Assembly: GCF_000374305.1 (NCBI RefSeq)
Contig: NZ_KB894095.1
Span: 496,001 to 560,000 of the forward strand
Direction: 5' to 3'
Origin: Actinomadura flavalba DSM 45200
GTDB lineage: Bacteria; Actinomycetota; Actinomycetes; Streptosporangiales; Streptosporangiaceae
Length of the DNA stretch: 64,000 nucleotides
Numbering within the stretch: the first letter of the stretch is position 1; each line of letters starts with the position of its first letter. Shown here in pieces: positions 18,480 to 27,282 of the stretch. Below the pieces are notes generated by a model. That model was not told the DNA's origin and searched no databases. It saw only the letters and a program-made list of their open reading frames with translations. The position numbers and the translations under genes were made by a program.

Positions 18480-19436
18480 TCAGCGGCGCAACCGGGGCAG
18501 CACCTCGGTGGCGTAGAACTCGAAGAACGCCTCCTGGTCGGGGCCGATCTGGTTGATGTAGACCTCATCGAACCCGGCGTCGACGAACGGCTGGATCGCG
18601 GCGACGTGCCGTTCGACGTCCGGTCCGCACGGCACGTTCTCGCGGACGCGGTCGACGGTGACCAGCTCGGAGATCTGGTCGAAGTGGCGCGGCGTCTGGA
18701 GAAGCTGGCCCGCCTCGCCGGGGACCTGCTCCTGGCGCCACAGGTGGTGGGCGAGTTCGGCGCATTTGCGCTCGTCGGGGCCGTAGCACGCCTTCAGCCC
18801 GGCGGCCGTCGGCTTGCCCTCGCCGCCCGCGTCGCGGAACCGCTTGATCAGCCCGGCGTCCGGCATGGTGGACATGTAGCCGTCGGCGGCGCGGCCCGCG
18901 AGCGCCGTCGCCTTCGGCCCGTATCCGGACATGAAGATCGGCGGCGGCGTGTCGTGCCGGGTGTAGAGGCGCGCCGTCTCGACCTGGTAGTGCTTGCCGC
19001 GATGCGTGACCATCCCGCCCTCGCCGAGCGCGCGGATGATCTCGATGGCCTCCTCCAGCATCTCCAGCCGCAGCCCCGCCGCCGGCCACTGCGCGCCGGT
19101 GACGTGCTCGTTCAGCGCCTCACCGGTGCCGACGCCGAGCCGGAACCGGCCCTCCAGCAGCACCTGGGACGTCGCGGCGGCCTGCGCGATGATCGCCGGG
19201 TGCGTCCGGACGATGGGGCACGTCACGGCCGTCGTCACCGGCAGCGTCACCGCCTGCGACAGCGCGCCGATCGTGGACCAGACGAACGGGCTCTCCCCTT
19301 GCTCGTCCAGCCACGGATGGAAGTGGTCGGAGATCCACAGCGCCTCGAACCCGGCCTGCTCCGCCTGTTTCGCCTGCTGGACGAGCGCCTGCGGCCGGTG
19401 CTCCTCGCTGGACAGGAAGTACCCGAATGTGGTCAT
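18480..19436 (-). CDS. LLM-class F420-dependent oxidoreductase (G6PDH-related family)
   Basis: 318 residues from ATG 19436. A luciferase-like TIM barrel beginning F-G-Y-F-L-S-S-E-E, with S-D-H-F-H-P-W and G-V-G-T-G-E-A-L-N-E-H, characteristic of the F420-dependent glucose-6-phosphate dehydrogenase-related family. These enzymes use coenzyme F420H2/F420; the substrate here is unknown. The frame is open 16 codons further upstream, but the conserved start is at 19436. Confidence 0.88.
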   Translation of the reverse strand: MTTFGYFLSSEEHRPQALVQQAKQAEQAGFEALWISDHFHPWLDEQGESPFVWSTIGALSQAVTLPVTTAVTCPIVRTHPAIIAQAAATSQVLLEGRFRLGVGTGEALNEHVTGAQWPAAGLRLEMLEEAIEIIRALGEGGMVTHRGKHYQVETARLYTRHDTPPPIFMSGYGPKATALAGRAADGYMSTMPDAGLIKRFRDAGGEGKPTAAGLKACYGPDERKCAELAHHLWRQEQVPGEAGQLLQTPRHFDQISELVTVDRVRENVPCGPDVERHVAAIQPFVDAGFDEVYINQIGPDQEAFFEFYATEVLPRLRR

Positions 19437-19492
19437 GCCGGTGCCGTACCCGCCTTCGGGACGGTCACGGACGGCTCCCGGCAAAGACCCGG

Positions 19493-19714
19493 TCAGCGCG
19501 CGCGGGCGCCCGCGCGCAGCCGCTCGGGGTCGATCTCGCGCTGCGGGAAGCGCCGCAGGTACTCCTCCTCGAACTGCCGCGTCCGCTCGGTGTGCTCGGC
19601 GAGCGCCTGGTCCGACCCGTGCCGCAGCGTGTCCATCCGCGTCTCGTACAGATGCCCCAGCTCACGGAACAGGTCGCCGTCGGACAGCCGCGCGGGCTCG
19701 ATTCCCATACTCAT
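19493..19714 (-). CDS. DUF6158 family small protein
   Basis: 73 residues, helical and charged, with the family pattern L-Y-E-T-R-M-D-T-L-R-H-G-S-D and E-x-E-Y-L-R-R-F-P. Function unknown; common as a lone gene in actinomycetes. It may start at Met1 or Met3. Confidence 0.75.
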   Translation of the reverse strand: MSMGIEPARLSDGDLFRELGHLYETRMDTLRHGSDQALAEHTERTRQFEEEYLRRFPQREIDPERLRAGARAR

Positions 19715-19743
19715 GCCCCTCCGCCTACCCCGCCCGCGTTCCT

Positions 19744-21291
19744 CTAACGCTGCGGGCAGAACACAGCTAGTTCGCGGGTGTGCTTGCCGAAGCGGACGGA
19801 CGCGGAGGTCGCCGTGCTGATCTCGCCGTCTCGGGCTATGCGCAGGTTTCCGTCGTGGGTGAGGAGTTCGAGCTTCCCCTCGTCGTAGTGCTCGTAGCCG
19901 GGCGCGAGGCGCAGGTGGCCGACGAGCAGCGCCGCGAGGGCCTGGAGGCGCGGGGCGCGGGTGCCCGCCAGGACGAGCCGGACGTCGAGCCGCCCGTCAT
20001 CCAGCCGCATCCGCCAGGACGGCGACGCGCCGCGCGAGCCGTAGGCGCAGTTGCCGACGAACCCGAGCCACACGCTGCGGCGGCGGCCGTCGATCGTCAC
20101 GTCGACGGGCGCGAAGTCGCGCAGCGTCCGGACGGCGGCCACGGCCAGCGCGGGCCACTTGCCGATGCGGCCCTGCAACCGCTCCCGCCGCGTCACCAGC
20201 TCGGGGTAGGCGCCGAAGCTCGCCGTGTTGAGGAACGGCAGCGCCGGGTCGCCGGAGTCGGAGGTGACGTAGGCGACGTCGCAGTGGCCCAGGCAGCCGT
20301 CGCGGTAGGCGGCCAGCGCGTCGGCGGGGGTCTCGATGCCGAGCGCGCGGGCGAAGTGGTCGAACGTGCCGCTCGGGACGGGCAGCAGCGGCACATGGTG
20401 CTTGAGGGCGGCGCGCGCGCCCGCGTTGATCGTCCCGTCGCCGCCGATGACGGCCAGCACCTCGGCGTCGGCGGCGGCCTCGGCCAGCACGGCGTCCAGG
20501 TCTTCGTCGGGGGTCGGCCAGACGAGCCGCGCCGCGGGCAGCTCCCGGTGCAGCAGCGCCGCCGCGGCCTCGGCCGGGTCACGGACCAGGACCATCGCGC
20601 CCTGCTCGGTGCCGCCGCCCGCGCCCGGGTTCACGACGATCACGACGCCCTGCCCGTCGGCGGCGCTCGTCACCCGCTCGGTGCCCGTCCGCGTGATCTT
20701 GGCCACGGGCGGCCGGGACGGCCACACCAGCCGCGTCCCCACCGCCGCCGCGACGCCGATGGCGCCGCCCGCCAGCACGTCCCCCGGATAGTGCGCACCG
20801 GTGTAGACCCGCGCGAACGCGACGGCGGTCGCCGCCGCCGCGACCGGCACCGCGACGCGCCGGGGCGCCTCCAGCGCCACCCCCGCCGCGAACGCCGCCG
20901 CCGACGCCGTGTGCCCCGACGGGAACGCGTGCGACGTGGGCAGCTTCCACCGGATGCGCACCGGCGGCACCAGGTCGACCACGGGACGCTTGCGGCGGAA
21001 CGCGTGCTTGCCGACCAGGTTCACCGCCGGGCTCGCCACCGCGATGCCGATCGCGCCGCGCAGCGCCGCCCGGCGCAGCCGGGCGCGGCGGCTCAGCCCC
21101 AGCGCCAGCGCGGTGCCGAACCACAGCACGCCGTGGTCGGCCGTCCGCGACAGGCGCGGCAGCACGTACTCCAGCCCCGGCAGCCGCGACGACGCCACCT
21201 GGTCGAACGCCGCCCGGTCGATCCGGCCGAGCGTCGCCAGCACCCCCCGGCGCTCGCCCGCCTCGGACCCGCCACCCACGCCGCCGCCCAT
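19744..21291 (-). CDS. PAP2 phosphatase fused to a diacylglycerol-kinase-like domain
   Basis: 515 residues from ATG 21291. The N-terminal membrane half is a PAP2 lipid phosphatase with K-H-A-F-R-R-K-R-P, P-S-G-H-T and R-V-Y-T-G-A-H-Y-P-G-D motifs. The C-terminal half is a DAGK/sphingosine-kinase-type catalytic domain with V-N-P-G-A-G-G-G and G-G-D-G-T-I-N. Such fusions are common in actinobacteria and act in membrane lipid recycling. The reading frame extends upstream to 21435, but that segment is not domain-like and runs into the promoter region of the divergent transporter. Confidence 0.87.
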   Translation of the reverse strand: MGGGVGGGSEAGERRGVLATLGRIDRAAFDQVASSRLPGLEYVLPRLSRTADHGVLWFGTALALGLSRRARLRRAALRGAIGIAVASPAVNLVGKHAFRRKRPVVDLVPPVRIRWKLPTSHAFPSGHTASAAAFAAGVALEAPRRVAVPVAAAATAVAFARVYTGAHYPGDVLAGGAIGVAAAVGTRLVWPSRPPVAKITRTGTERVTSAADGQGVVIVVNPGAGGGTEQGAMVLVRDPAEAAAALLHRELPAARLVWPTPDEDLDAVLAEAAADAEVLAVIGGDGTINAGARAALKHHVPLLPVPSGTFDHFARALGIETPADALAAYRDGCLGHCDVAYVTSDSGDPALPFLNTASFGAYPELVTRRERLQGRIGKWPALAVAAVRTLRDFAPVDVTIDGRRRSVWLGFVGNCAYGSRGASPSWRMRLDDGRLDVRLVLAGTRAPRLQALAALLVGHLRLAPGYEHYDEGKLELLTHDGNLRIARDGEISTATSASVRFGKHTRELAVFCPQR

Positions 21292-21433
21292 GCCCGTCCG
21301 CCCTCCGACGTTGACTACCCCTGTCCCCCGGGTATCCCCGGGAAGGCCGACATGATTCACCGAAGATCTCAATCCGGGGGCACATGCGGGTATGCGTCCC
21401 GGACACGGAGCCGACTGCAATAGGCTTCGCGGC

Positions 21434-22402
21434 ATGAGTCACCCGGAACGGCTCAGCACCTCGGGTGGCGAGCCGGTCGCGACCGCCGACCCTTCCCGCA
21501 ACGGGTCGGGGACTGCGTCACTGGCCGAGTTCGCCGCGCAGCACAAGCTGACGCAGAGCGCCGCGCGTCCCTCCCTCGCACGCTACGTGCGCAGCCTCTG
21601 GGACCGCCGCTCGTTCATCTGGAACTTCGCGTCGGCGAAGACCACCGCCACCTACAGCGGCTCGCGCATGGGCCAGGTGTGGCAGGTCCTCACGCCGCTG
21701 CTGAACGCCCTCGTCTACTTCCTGATGTTCGGCCTGCTCCTCGGGCAGCGCAAGGACATCACGAACTACACGGCGTTCCTCATCTGCGGCGTGTTCGTCT
21801 TCACGTTCAGCCAGCGGTCGCTGAGCGCGGGCGCCAAGTCGATCGGCAACAACCTGTCGCTGATCCGGGCGCTGCACTTCCCGCGCGCGTCGCTGCCGCT
21901 CGCCTACGTGATCATCGAGCTGCAACAGCTCCTGATCTCGATGGCGGTGCTGCTGGTGATCGTCGTCGCCACCGGCGAACCGCCCACCTGGTACTGGCTG
22001 CTCATCGTCCCGGCGATGCTGTGCCAGCTCGTCTTCAACATCGGCATCAGCCTGGCCATCGCGCGGCTCGGCGCCTTCGTCCGCGACATCCAGCAACTGC
22101 TGCCGTTCATCACCCGGACATGGCTTTACACCTCGGGCGTCTTCTTCGTGATCGCGTCCCGTACCGAGGGCCTGGTGGAATCGGGGCACGGCTGGGTACG
22201 GACGGTCATGGAGCTGAACCCGGCCGCCGTCTTCATCGAGCTGTTCCGGTACAGCCTGATCGAGTCCTACCACGCCGACGCCGCCAAGTACGGACTCGAC
22301 CACGGCATGATGTGGATCGCCGCGGTGGTCTGGGCGCTCGTCGCGTTCGTCGGCGGGTTCTGGTACTTCTACCGCGCTGAGGAGAGGTACGGGCGTGGCT
22401 AA
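21434..22402 (+). CDS. TagG/Wzm-like polysaccharide ABC exporter, permease
   Basis: 322 residues. An ABC-2 type permease with about six membrane segments after a roughly 65-residue cytoplasmic N terminus, and the R-x-x-G-x-x-W-Q-V/L-x-x-P element. Pairs with the ATPase that follows with an 8-base overlap. TagGH/Wzm-Wzt systems move lipid-linked teichoic acid or O-polysaccharide across the membrane. With the glycosyltransferases at 11.6-17.1 kb it may belong to the same surface-glycan pathway, though they are separate operons. The spaced ATG 21434 fits the family. Confidence 0.85.
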   Translation: MSHPERLSTSGGEPVATADPSRNGSGTASLAEFAAQHKLTQSAARPSLARYVRSLWDRRSFIWNFASAKTTATYSGSRMGQVWQVLTPLLNALVYFLMFGLLLGQRKDITNYTAFLICGVFVFTFSQRSLSAGAKSIGNNLSLIRALHFPRASLPLAYVIIELQQLLISMAVLLVIVVATGEPPTWYWLLIVPAMLCQLVFNIGISLAIARLGAFVRDIQQLLPFITRTWLYTSGVFFVIASRTEGLVESGHGWVRTVMELNPAAVFIELFRYSLIESYHADAAKYGLDHGMMWIAAVVWALVAFVGGFWYFYRAEERYGRG

Positions 22403-23213
22403 GGCACTCAAGGAGCGAGGCGCGGTGGCCGAGGCGCAGCCCGAGGTCCGGCTCGACACCGAGCGCGACCCGATCGTCGTGGTCGACGGGCTGCACATCA
22501 TCTACCGCGTGTACAGCGGCGGGGGCGGCAAGGGCAACGCCGTCAGCGCGCTGCGCCGGATCGTCAAGCGGCAGAACCGGCCGCAGATGAAGGAGGTGCA
22601 CGCCGTCAAGGGCGTGTCCTTCGTCGCCTACCGGGGCGATGCCATCGGCGTCATCGGCACCAACGGGTCCGGCAAGTCCACGCTGCTGAAGGCCATCGCG
22701 GGGCTGCTGCCGCCCGCGCGCGGCGCCGTCTACACCGACGGGCAGCCGTCGCTGCTCGGCGTCAACGCCGCCCTCATGAAGGACCTGTCCGGCGCCCGCA
22801 ACATCATCCTCGGCTGCCTGGCCATGGGCATGACGCCCGACGAGACCCGCGCCAAGTACGACGAGATCGTCAAGTTCGCCGACCTCAAGCCCGGGTTCAT
22901 CGACTACCCGATGAGCACCTACTCGTCCGGTATGGGGGCCCGGCTGCGGTTCGCCATCGCGGCGGCCCGCACGCACGACGTCATGCTCATCGACGAGGCC
23001 CTGGCAACCGGCGACGCCAAGTTCAAGAAGCGCTCCAAGGCCAAGATCGACGAACTCCGCCAGGACGCCGGCGCCGTCTTCCTCGTCGCGCACAACCTCG
23101 ACGTCATCGAGGAGACGTGCAACCGCGTCATCTGGCTCGACGACGGCCGGATGAAGATGGACGGCGACCCCGAGACCGTGTTGAAGGCGTACACCGACGC
23201 GACCGGGAAATAG
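22395..23213 (+). CDS. TagH/Wzt-like polysaccharide ABC exporter, ATPase
   Basis: 272 residues. Walker A G-T-N-G-S-G-K-S-T, a TagH/Wzt-type signature T-Y-S-S-G-M in place of L-S-G-G-Q, Walker B V-M-L-I-D-E-A-L-A-T-G-D, and the H-loop His in V-A-H-N. No C-terminal carbohydrate-binding extension like some Wzt proteins. GTG 22395 lies inside the permease end, giving translational coupling. Confidence 0.9.
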   Translation: MAKALKERGAVAEAQPEVRLDTERDPIVVVDGLHIIYRVYSGGGGKGNAVSALRRIVKRQNRPQMKEVHAVKGVSFVAYRGDAIGVIGTNGSGKSTLLKAIAGLLPPARGAVYTDGQPSLLGVNAALMKDLSGARNIILGCLAMGMTPDETRAKYDEIVKFADLKPGFIDYPMSTYSSGMGARLRFAIAAARTHDVMLIDEALATGDAKFKKRSKAKIDELRQDAGAVFLVAHNLDVIEETCNRVIWLDDGRMKMDGDPETVLKAYTDATGK

Positions 23214-23252
23214 GGTCGGCGGACCGATCGCCTCGACGCCTGGAGGGTTTCC

Positions 23253-23765
23253 ATGGCCGCGCCGCTTCCCGACGAGTTCCTGCCGCAGGTGCCGTCGTTC
23301 ACCGTCACCAGTGACGACGTGACCGACGGGCGGCCGCTCGGTGAGGCCCAGGTCTTCGACGACTGGGGGTTCAGCGGCGGGAACACCTCGCCGCAGCTCG
23401 CCTGGTCGGGGTTCCCGGCGGAGACGAAGTCGTTCGCCGTCACCTGCTTCGACCCCGACGCGCCGACCGGCTCGGGGTTCTGGCACTGGGTGCTGTTCGA
23501 CGTGCCCGCGTCGGTGACGTCGCTGCCCGCCGGGGCCGGGTCGTCGGACTCTGCGGGCGTGCACGCCCGTAACGACTACGGGACCAGGGCGTTCGGCGGC
23601 GCCGCGCCGCCGCCCGGGGCGCCGCACCGGTACGTGTTCACGGTGCACGCCCTCGACGTGGAGTCCCTCGGGCTCGACGGCGACACCTCGCCCGCCGTCG
23701 TCGGGTTCAACGTCACCGCGCACACGCTCGCCCGCGCGACGATCGTCCCGACGTACACGGCGTGA
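23253..23765 (+). CDS. YbhB/YbcL family (PEBP-like) protein
   Basis: 170 residues. A phosphatidylethanolamine-binding-protein fold with G-G-N-x-S-P-Q-L-x-W, D-P-D-A-P and F-x-H-W-V motifs around the ligand pocket. No signal peptide, so cytoplasmic. TGGAGGG precedes ATG 23253. Role unknown in bacteria; some relatives inhibit proteases or kinases. Confidence 0.87.
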   Translation: MAAPLPDEFLPQVPSFTVTSDDVTDGRPLGEAQVFDDWGFSGGNTSPQLAWSGFPAETKSFAVTCFDPDAPTGSGFWHWVLFDVPASVTSLPAGAGSSDSAGVHARNDYGTRAFGGAAPPPGAPHRYVFTVHALDVESLGLDGDTSPAVVGFNVTAHTLARATIVPTYTA

Positions 23766-23776
23766 CGCGCGTCCGG

Positions 23777-23811
23777 CCAGGTGCGCCCGGTAAACTCCCG
23801 GACGCACCTGG
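23777..23811. promoter_or_regulatory. Inverted repeat around the purC -10 box
   Basis: CCAGGTGCG (23777-23785) and CGCACCTGG (23803-23811) are perfect inverted repeats, extended inward by CCGG/CCGG, enclosing TAAACT (23791-23796), a good -10 box. It could be an operator on the purC promoter or, as RNA, a terminator for the YbhB gene that stops 12 bases earlier. Confidence 0.5.
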
Positions 23812-23843
23812 TCGGCGGCACTTCGCGGGGGTTCGGGCACATC

Positions 23844-24677
23844 ATGGAACTGCTCCATTCGGGCAAGGTCAGGGACGTCTACGCCTCGGGCGACGACCTG
23901 ATCCTCGTCGCGTCGGACCGCGTCAGCGTCTATGACGTCGTGCTGCCGACGCCCGTCCCGGACAAGGGCAAGATCCTCACGCGGCTGTCGCTGTGGTGGT
24001 TCGAGCAGTTGGCCGACGTCGTCCCGAACCATGTGATCTCCGCGACGGACGTGCCCGCCGAGTTCGCCGGGCGGGCGCTGCGCGTCCGGCGGCTGGAGAT
24101 GCTGCCCGTCGAGTGGATCGCGCGCGGCTACCTGACGGGCCTCGGCCTCAAGGAATACGAGAAGGACGGCACCGTGTCGGGGCTGCGCCTGCCGCCGGGG
24201 CTGGTCGAGTCGTCCCGGCTCCCCGAGCCGATCTTCACGCCGACGACGAAGGCCACCGAGGGCCATGACGAGTTCATGACCTACGCCGACGTCGTCGCGG
24301 AGATCGGCGCCGACACCGCGTCGCACCTCAAGGACGTGACGCTGGACGTCTACCGCCGGGGCGCCGCGATCGCCGCCGAACGCGGCATCATCATCGCGGA
24401 CACCAAGCTGGAGTTCGGTCGCGCCCCCGACGGCACGCTGATCCTCGCGGACGAGGTCCTCACCCCCGACTCGTCCCGCTTCTGGCCCGCCGACGACTAC
24501 GCGCCCGGCCGCGTCCAGAACTCCCTGGACAAGCAGTTCGTCCGCAACTGGAGCAGCACCCTGGCCTGGAACCGCACGGCCCCCGGCCCCGAAATCCCCC
24601 CCGAAATCGTAGAAGCCACCAGAACCCGCTACATCAACGTCTACGAACGCCTCACCGGAGAGCCCTGGACCGGGTGA
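23844..24677 (+). CDS. purC: SAICAR synthase (purine biosynthesis)
   Basis: 277 residues. Ligates aspartate to CAIR using ATP in de novo purine synthesis. Motifs: H-S-G-K-V-R-D-V-Y near the start, S-D-R-V-S-V-Y-D, E-W-I-A-R-G-Y-L-T-G and D-T-K-L-E-F-G with D-E-V-L-T-P-D-S-S-R-F. Length is near 280-300 as expected. ATG 23844; no other pur genes are adjacent. Expression probably starts at the TAAACT box within the inverted repeat. Confidence 0.95.
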   Translation: MELLHSGKVRDVYASGDDLILVASDRVSVYDVVLPTPVPDKGKILTRLSLWWFEQLADVVPNHVISATDVPAEFAGRALRVRRLEMLPVEWIARGYLTGLGLKEYEKDGTVSGLRLPPGLVESSRLPEPIFTPTTKATEGHDEFMTYADVVAEIGADTASHLKDVTLDVYRRGAAIAAERGIIIADTKLEFGRAPDGTLILADEVLTPDSSRFWPADDYAPGRVQNSLDKQFVRNWSSTLAWNRTAPGPEIPPEIVEATRTRYINVYERLTGEPWTG

Positions 24678-24694
24678 CGAGGGCACACACGCCG

Positions 24695-24700
24695 TAAGCT
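24695..24700 (+). promoter_or_regulatory. Leaderless-type -10 box (TAAGCT)
   Basis: Ends 6 bases before ATG 24707, so the downstream pair is probably transcribed without a 5' leader. Confidence 0.5.
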
Positions 24701-24706
24701 GGCGCC

Positions 24707-25087
24707 ATGGCCTACCGCCCGATGTCCATCGCCGAGCTCGCCGATCGGCTGACGGCCGCCGACAGTGACAAGATCCGGTGGAAGCTCGTCTGGGAGTTCT
24801 TGGAGGAGTACCGCTGGGAACCGGAGGAGCGTCAGCCTGCCCTGGTGCGGGACGCCCCCCGCCCGGTCGACGACGATCGCTGGGACGCGCTCCTGGCCGC
24901 CATCGCCGAGCATCTGACGGCACGCCACGACCTGGCTCCTCCCGCGTGGACCGCCGACCGCGTCCTCGAACGTCCGTGGTTCCCCGCCGAGCTACCGTCG
25001 CAGCGCGCAGAGGCCCTCGTCCGGGCTCCCGCCGCCTTCCGCAAGCACGGCGTCTACTTGTCGGCCCACGACCTCGAAGCCGCATGA
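24707..25087 (+). CDS. Hypothetical protein, possible antitoxin partner
   Basis: 126 residues, acidic and mostly helical, not recognised beyond similarity in style to small proteins paired with DUF6036 nucleotidyltransferases. The stop overlaps the next ATG (25084-25087). Leaderless promoter upstream. By position it would be the antitoxin or regulator of the following nucleotidyltransferase-like gene; this is an inference from gene order. Confidence 0.6.
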   Translation: MAYRPMSIAELADRLTAADSDKIRWKLVWEFLEEYRWEPEERQPALVRDAPRPVDDDRWDALLAAIAEHLTARHDLAPPAWTADRVLERPWFPAELPSQRAEALVRAPAAFRKHGVYLSAHDLEAA

Positions 25088-25605
25088 CCGAAGACTCCCT
25101 CCTAGGCCGAGTCGAACTCGAACACGCCTTCACCACGCTCGGCGACCGCCTCGTCCACCGGGGCGTCGTGGCCGATCTCTTCGTCGTGGGCGGTGCCGCC
25201 ATGGCGCTCGCCTACGACGCCGTGCGCGTCACGCGTGATGTGGACGCGCTCTTCGTTCCGCACGGCGTCGTCCTCGAAGAGGCGCGGGAGGTCGCGAAGC
25301 TCCTCGACCTCCCGCCGTGGTGGCTCAACGAGCAGGCGAGCGTCTACATCTCGGGACAGGACGATCCGGGGAAGAAGCGCGTCTTCGACCATCCCGGACT
25401 GCGCGTCATGGCGGCCTCGCCCGAGCACATCTTCGCGATGAAGGCGATGGCCGCGCGGACACGCGACATCGACGACCTGCGGCATCTCAGCGAACTGACC
25501 GGAGTGACGACGGTCGAAGAGGCCGTGGACCTCTGCCGCCGGTTCTTCCCCGACGAAGAGCTCCGGCCCCGTGCCCTCGCGATCCTCGGGGACCTGTTCG
25601 CGTAG
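25084..25605 (+). CDS. DUF6036-type nucleotidyltransferase-like protein, possible toxin
   Basis: 173 residues. It has the nucleotidyltransferase core G-G-A-A-M-A (about 37-42) followed by R-D-V-D-A-L-F with the metal-binding Asp-x-Asp pair, as in AbiEii/MNT-like proteins. DUF6036 genes are commonly found with a small upstream partner. ATG 25084 overlaps the partner stop, and the gene ends at a strong hairpin. Toxicity or the AMPylation/nucleotide-transfer target cannot be deduced. Confidence 0.7.
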   Translation: MTEDSLLGRVELEHAFTTLGDRLVHRGVVADLFVVGGAAMALAYDAVRVTRDVDALFVPHGVVLEEAREVAKLLDLPPWWLNEQASVYISGQDDPGKKRVFDHPGLRVMAASPEHIFAMKAMAARTRDIDDLRHLSELTGVTTVEEAVDLCRRFFPDEELRPRALAILGDLFA

Positions 25606-25616
25606 GCGGGCGGTGG

Positions 25617-25649
25617 GGTGGCGCCGGTGGTGGGGGCACCGGCGCCACC
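25617..25649. terminator. Bidirectional terminator hairpin
   Basis: GGTGGCGCCGGTG and CACCGGCGCCACC form a perfect 13-bp stem with a 7-base loop, exactly in the gap between convergent stops at 25605 and 25652. Confidence 0.75.
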
Positions 25650-25651
25650 GG

Positions 25652-26965
25652 TCAGGCGTAGGGGAAGCGGTCGGTCAGGGCCGGGCGTAGGTCGTCCAGC
25701 CAGACCGCGTGCGGGTCGTACTTGGCGAAGAACGGGCGGCCGACCAGGTCCGGGTCGCGGGCCTGGATGAAGTGCAGTGCGAAGACCTTCTCGCCCGCGA
25801 TGTCCAGGACGCCGTCCACGCAGACCTTGCCGGGCGTGGCCGACATCGACGGGCCGCGCACGGTGCGGGACAGGCCCGAGACGCCCGCGTAGGCGTCGCG
25901 GAAGATCGTGTACGCGTCTGCGAGCGGGACGGCGAAATAGTCCTGCGGCCCCGTGTCACGTTCGACGAACATGTAGTACGGGATCAGGCCCATCCGCGTC
26001 TGCGTCCGCCACATGTCCTCCCACGTGCGCGGGTCGTCGTTGATGGTGCGGATGAGCGGCGCCTGGGTGCGGATGACGGCGCCGGTGTCGCGGATGCGGC
26101 GGCACGCCTCGGCGACGACGAGCGGTTCCAGCTCGCGCGGATGGGAGAAGTGCGCCATGAACGCCAGGTTCTTCCCGGACGCGACGACCTGCTCGAACAG
26201 CCGGAGCATGTCATCGGCGTCGGGGTCGGTGACGAACTTCTGCGGCCAGTACGCGAGCGACTTGGTCCCGATCCGGATGGATTCGAGCTGGTCCAGGTCG
26301 AGCAGCGGCTCGATGTAGCGGCGCAGCACCGGCTCACCCATGATCATGGCGTCGCCGCCGGTGAACAGAACGCTGGTGACCTCCGGGTGTGCGAGCAGGT
26401 AGTCGCGGAGCTGCGCGACGTCGTCCCCGGCCATCTTCAGGTCGGGTTCACCGACGAACTGCGCCCACCGGAAGCAGTAGGTGCAGTACGCGTGACACGT
26501 CTGCCCCTGCTTGGGGAAGTACAGGACGGTCTCGTGGTACTTGTGCTGCATGCCGGGGACGCGGCCGTCCCCGAAGCTCGGCACGTTGAGTTCGAGCTGC
26601 CCGGCGGGATGCGGGTTCAGCTTCATCCGGACGGCGTGCGCGGCGGCCTCGACCTCGGCCTTGGGCGCCTCGCGGCGCAGCAGGCCGGACAGGTGGGCCA
26701 CGTCGTCCTCGGGGAGCATGTCGGGCTGCGGGAAGACGAGCCGGAAGATCGGGTCGTCGGGAGCGGCGGTCCAGTCGATCAGCTCGTCGAGGACGTAGGC
26801 GTTCGTCCGGAACGGCAGGACGGTGGCCACGGCGCGCGTCGCGAGGCGCTGGTCGGCGGTCAGCCCGGCGCGGGCGGTCAGCTCGTCCAGGTGCTTGGCC
26901 GTGAAGGCGCGGAATTTGCGACCTGCCGATCGCTGGGCGGGAGCCGCGTCGTTCACCAGAGTCAC
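25652..26965 (-). CDS. KamA-family radical SAM aminomutase (lysine 2,3-aminomutase-like)
   Basis: 437 residues. The radical SAM cluster is C-H-A-Y-C-T-Y-C (Cys-x3-Cys-x2-Cys), followed by F-T-G-G-D-A-M. Full-length KamA architecture with an N-terminal helical domain. Family enzymes use SAM and PLP to move an amino group between adjacent carbons, most often lysine to beta-lysine. No acetyltransferase or lysine-degradation gene is adjacent, so the substrate is uncertain. AAGGAG lies 8-9 bases before ATG 26965. Confidence 0.87.
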   Translation of the reverse strand: MTLVNDAAPAQRSAGRKFRAFTAKHLDELTARAGLTADQRLATRAVATVLPFRTNAYVLDELIDWTAAPDDPIFRLVFPQPDMLPEDDVAHLSGLLRREAPKAEVEAAAHAVRMKLNPHPAGQLELNVPSFGDGRVPGMQHKYHETVLYFPKQGQTCHAYCTYCFRWAQFVGEPDLKMAGDDVAQLRDYLLAHPEVTSVLFTGGDAMIMGEPVLRRYIEPLLDLDQLESIRIGTKSLAYWPQKFVTDPDADDMLRLFEQVVASGKNLAFMAHFSHPRELEPLVVAEACRRIRDTGAVIRTQAPLIRTINDDPRTWEDMWRTQTRMGLIPYYMFVERDTGPQDYFAVPLADAYTIFRDAYAGVSGLSRTVRGPSMSATPGKVCVDGVLDIAGEKVFALHFIQARDPDLVGRPFFAKYDPHAVWLDDLRPALTDRFPYA

Positions 26966-27282
26966 GTGTCGGTTCTCCTTGGTCGGCGGACGATGCCCCT
27001 TTCGGGAGCATCGTCACGGATAGTTCACTTTCCGGGCCGTATCACCTCGTTTGTGGCGACTTGTAACTCTTCGTAGAGCATTCGTACCCCCTTGATCATG
27101 CGTCGACGCAGGTCGGCGCCGCGCACCGGAACCGGCCGCGACGCCGCCCCCTGTCTCAACGACCACCGACCGTGAAGGTGGCGACCTCGCCGCGGACCCG
27201 CCGGGCGCGGGAACCATACTGGGCCGAGGGCCGTTTGCGGGACTGGGGACACGGGCGGGATTCACCGGACGAGGGGGCGCGG

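Noticed and set aside
22233..25202. A 989-codon antisense frame across the ATPase, YbhB and purC genes
   Set aside because: It spans several recognised genes on the other strand and encodes only biased composition.
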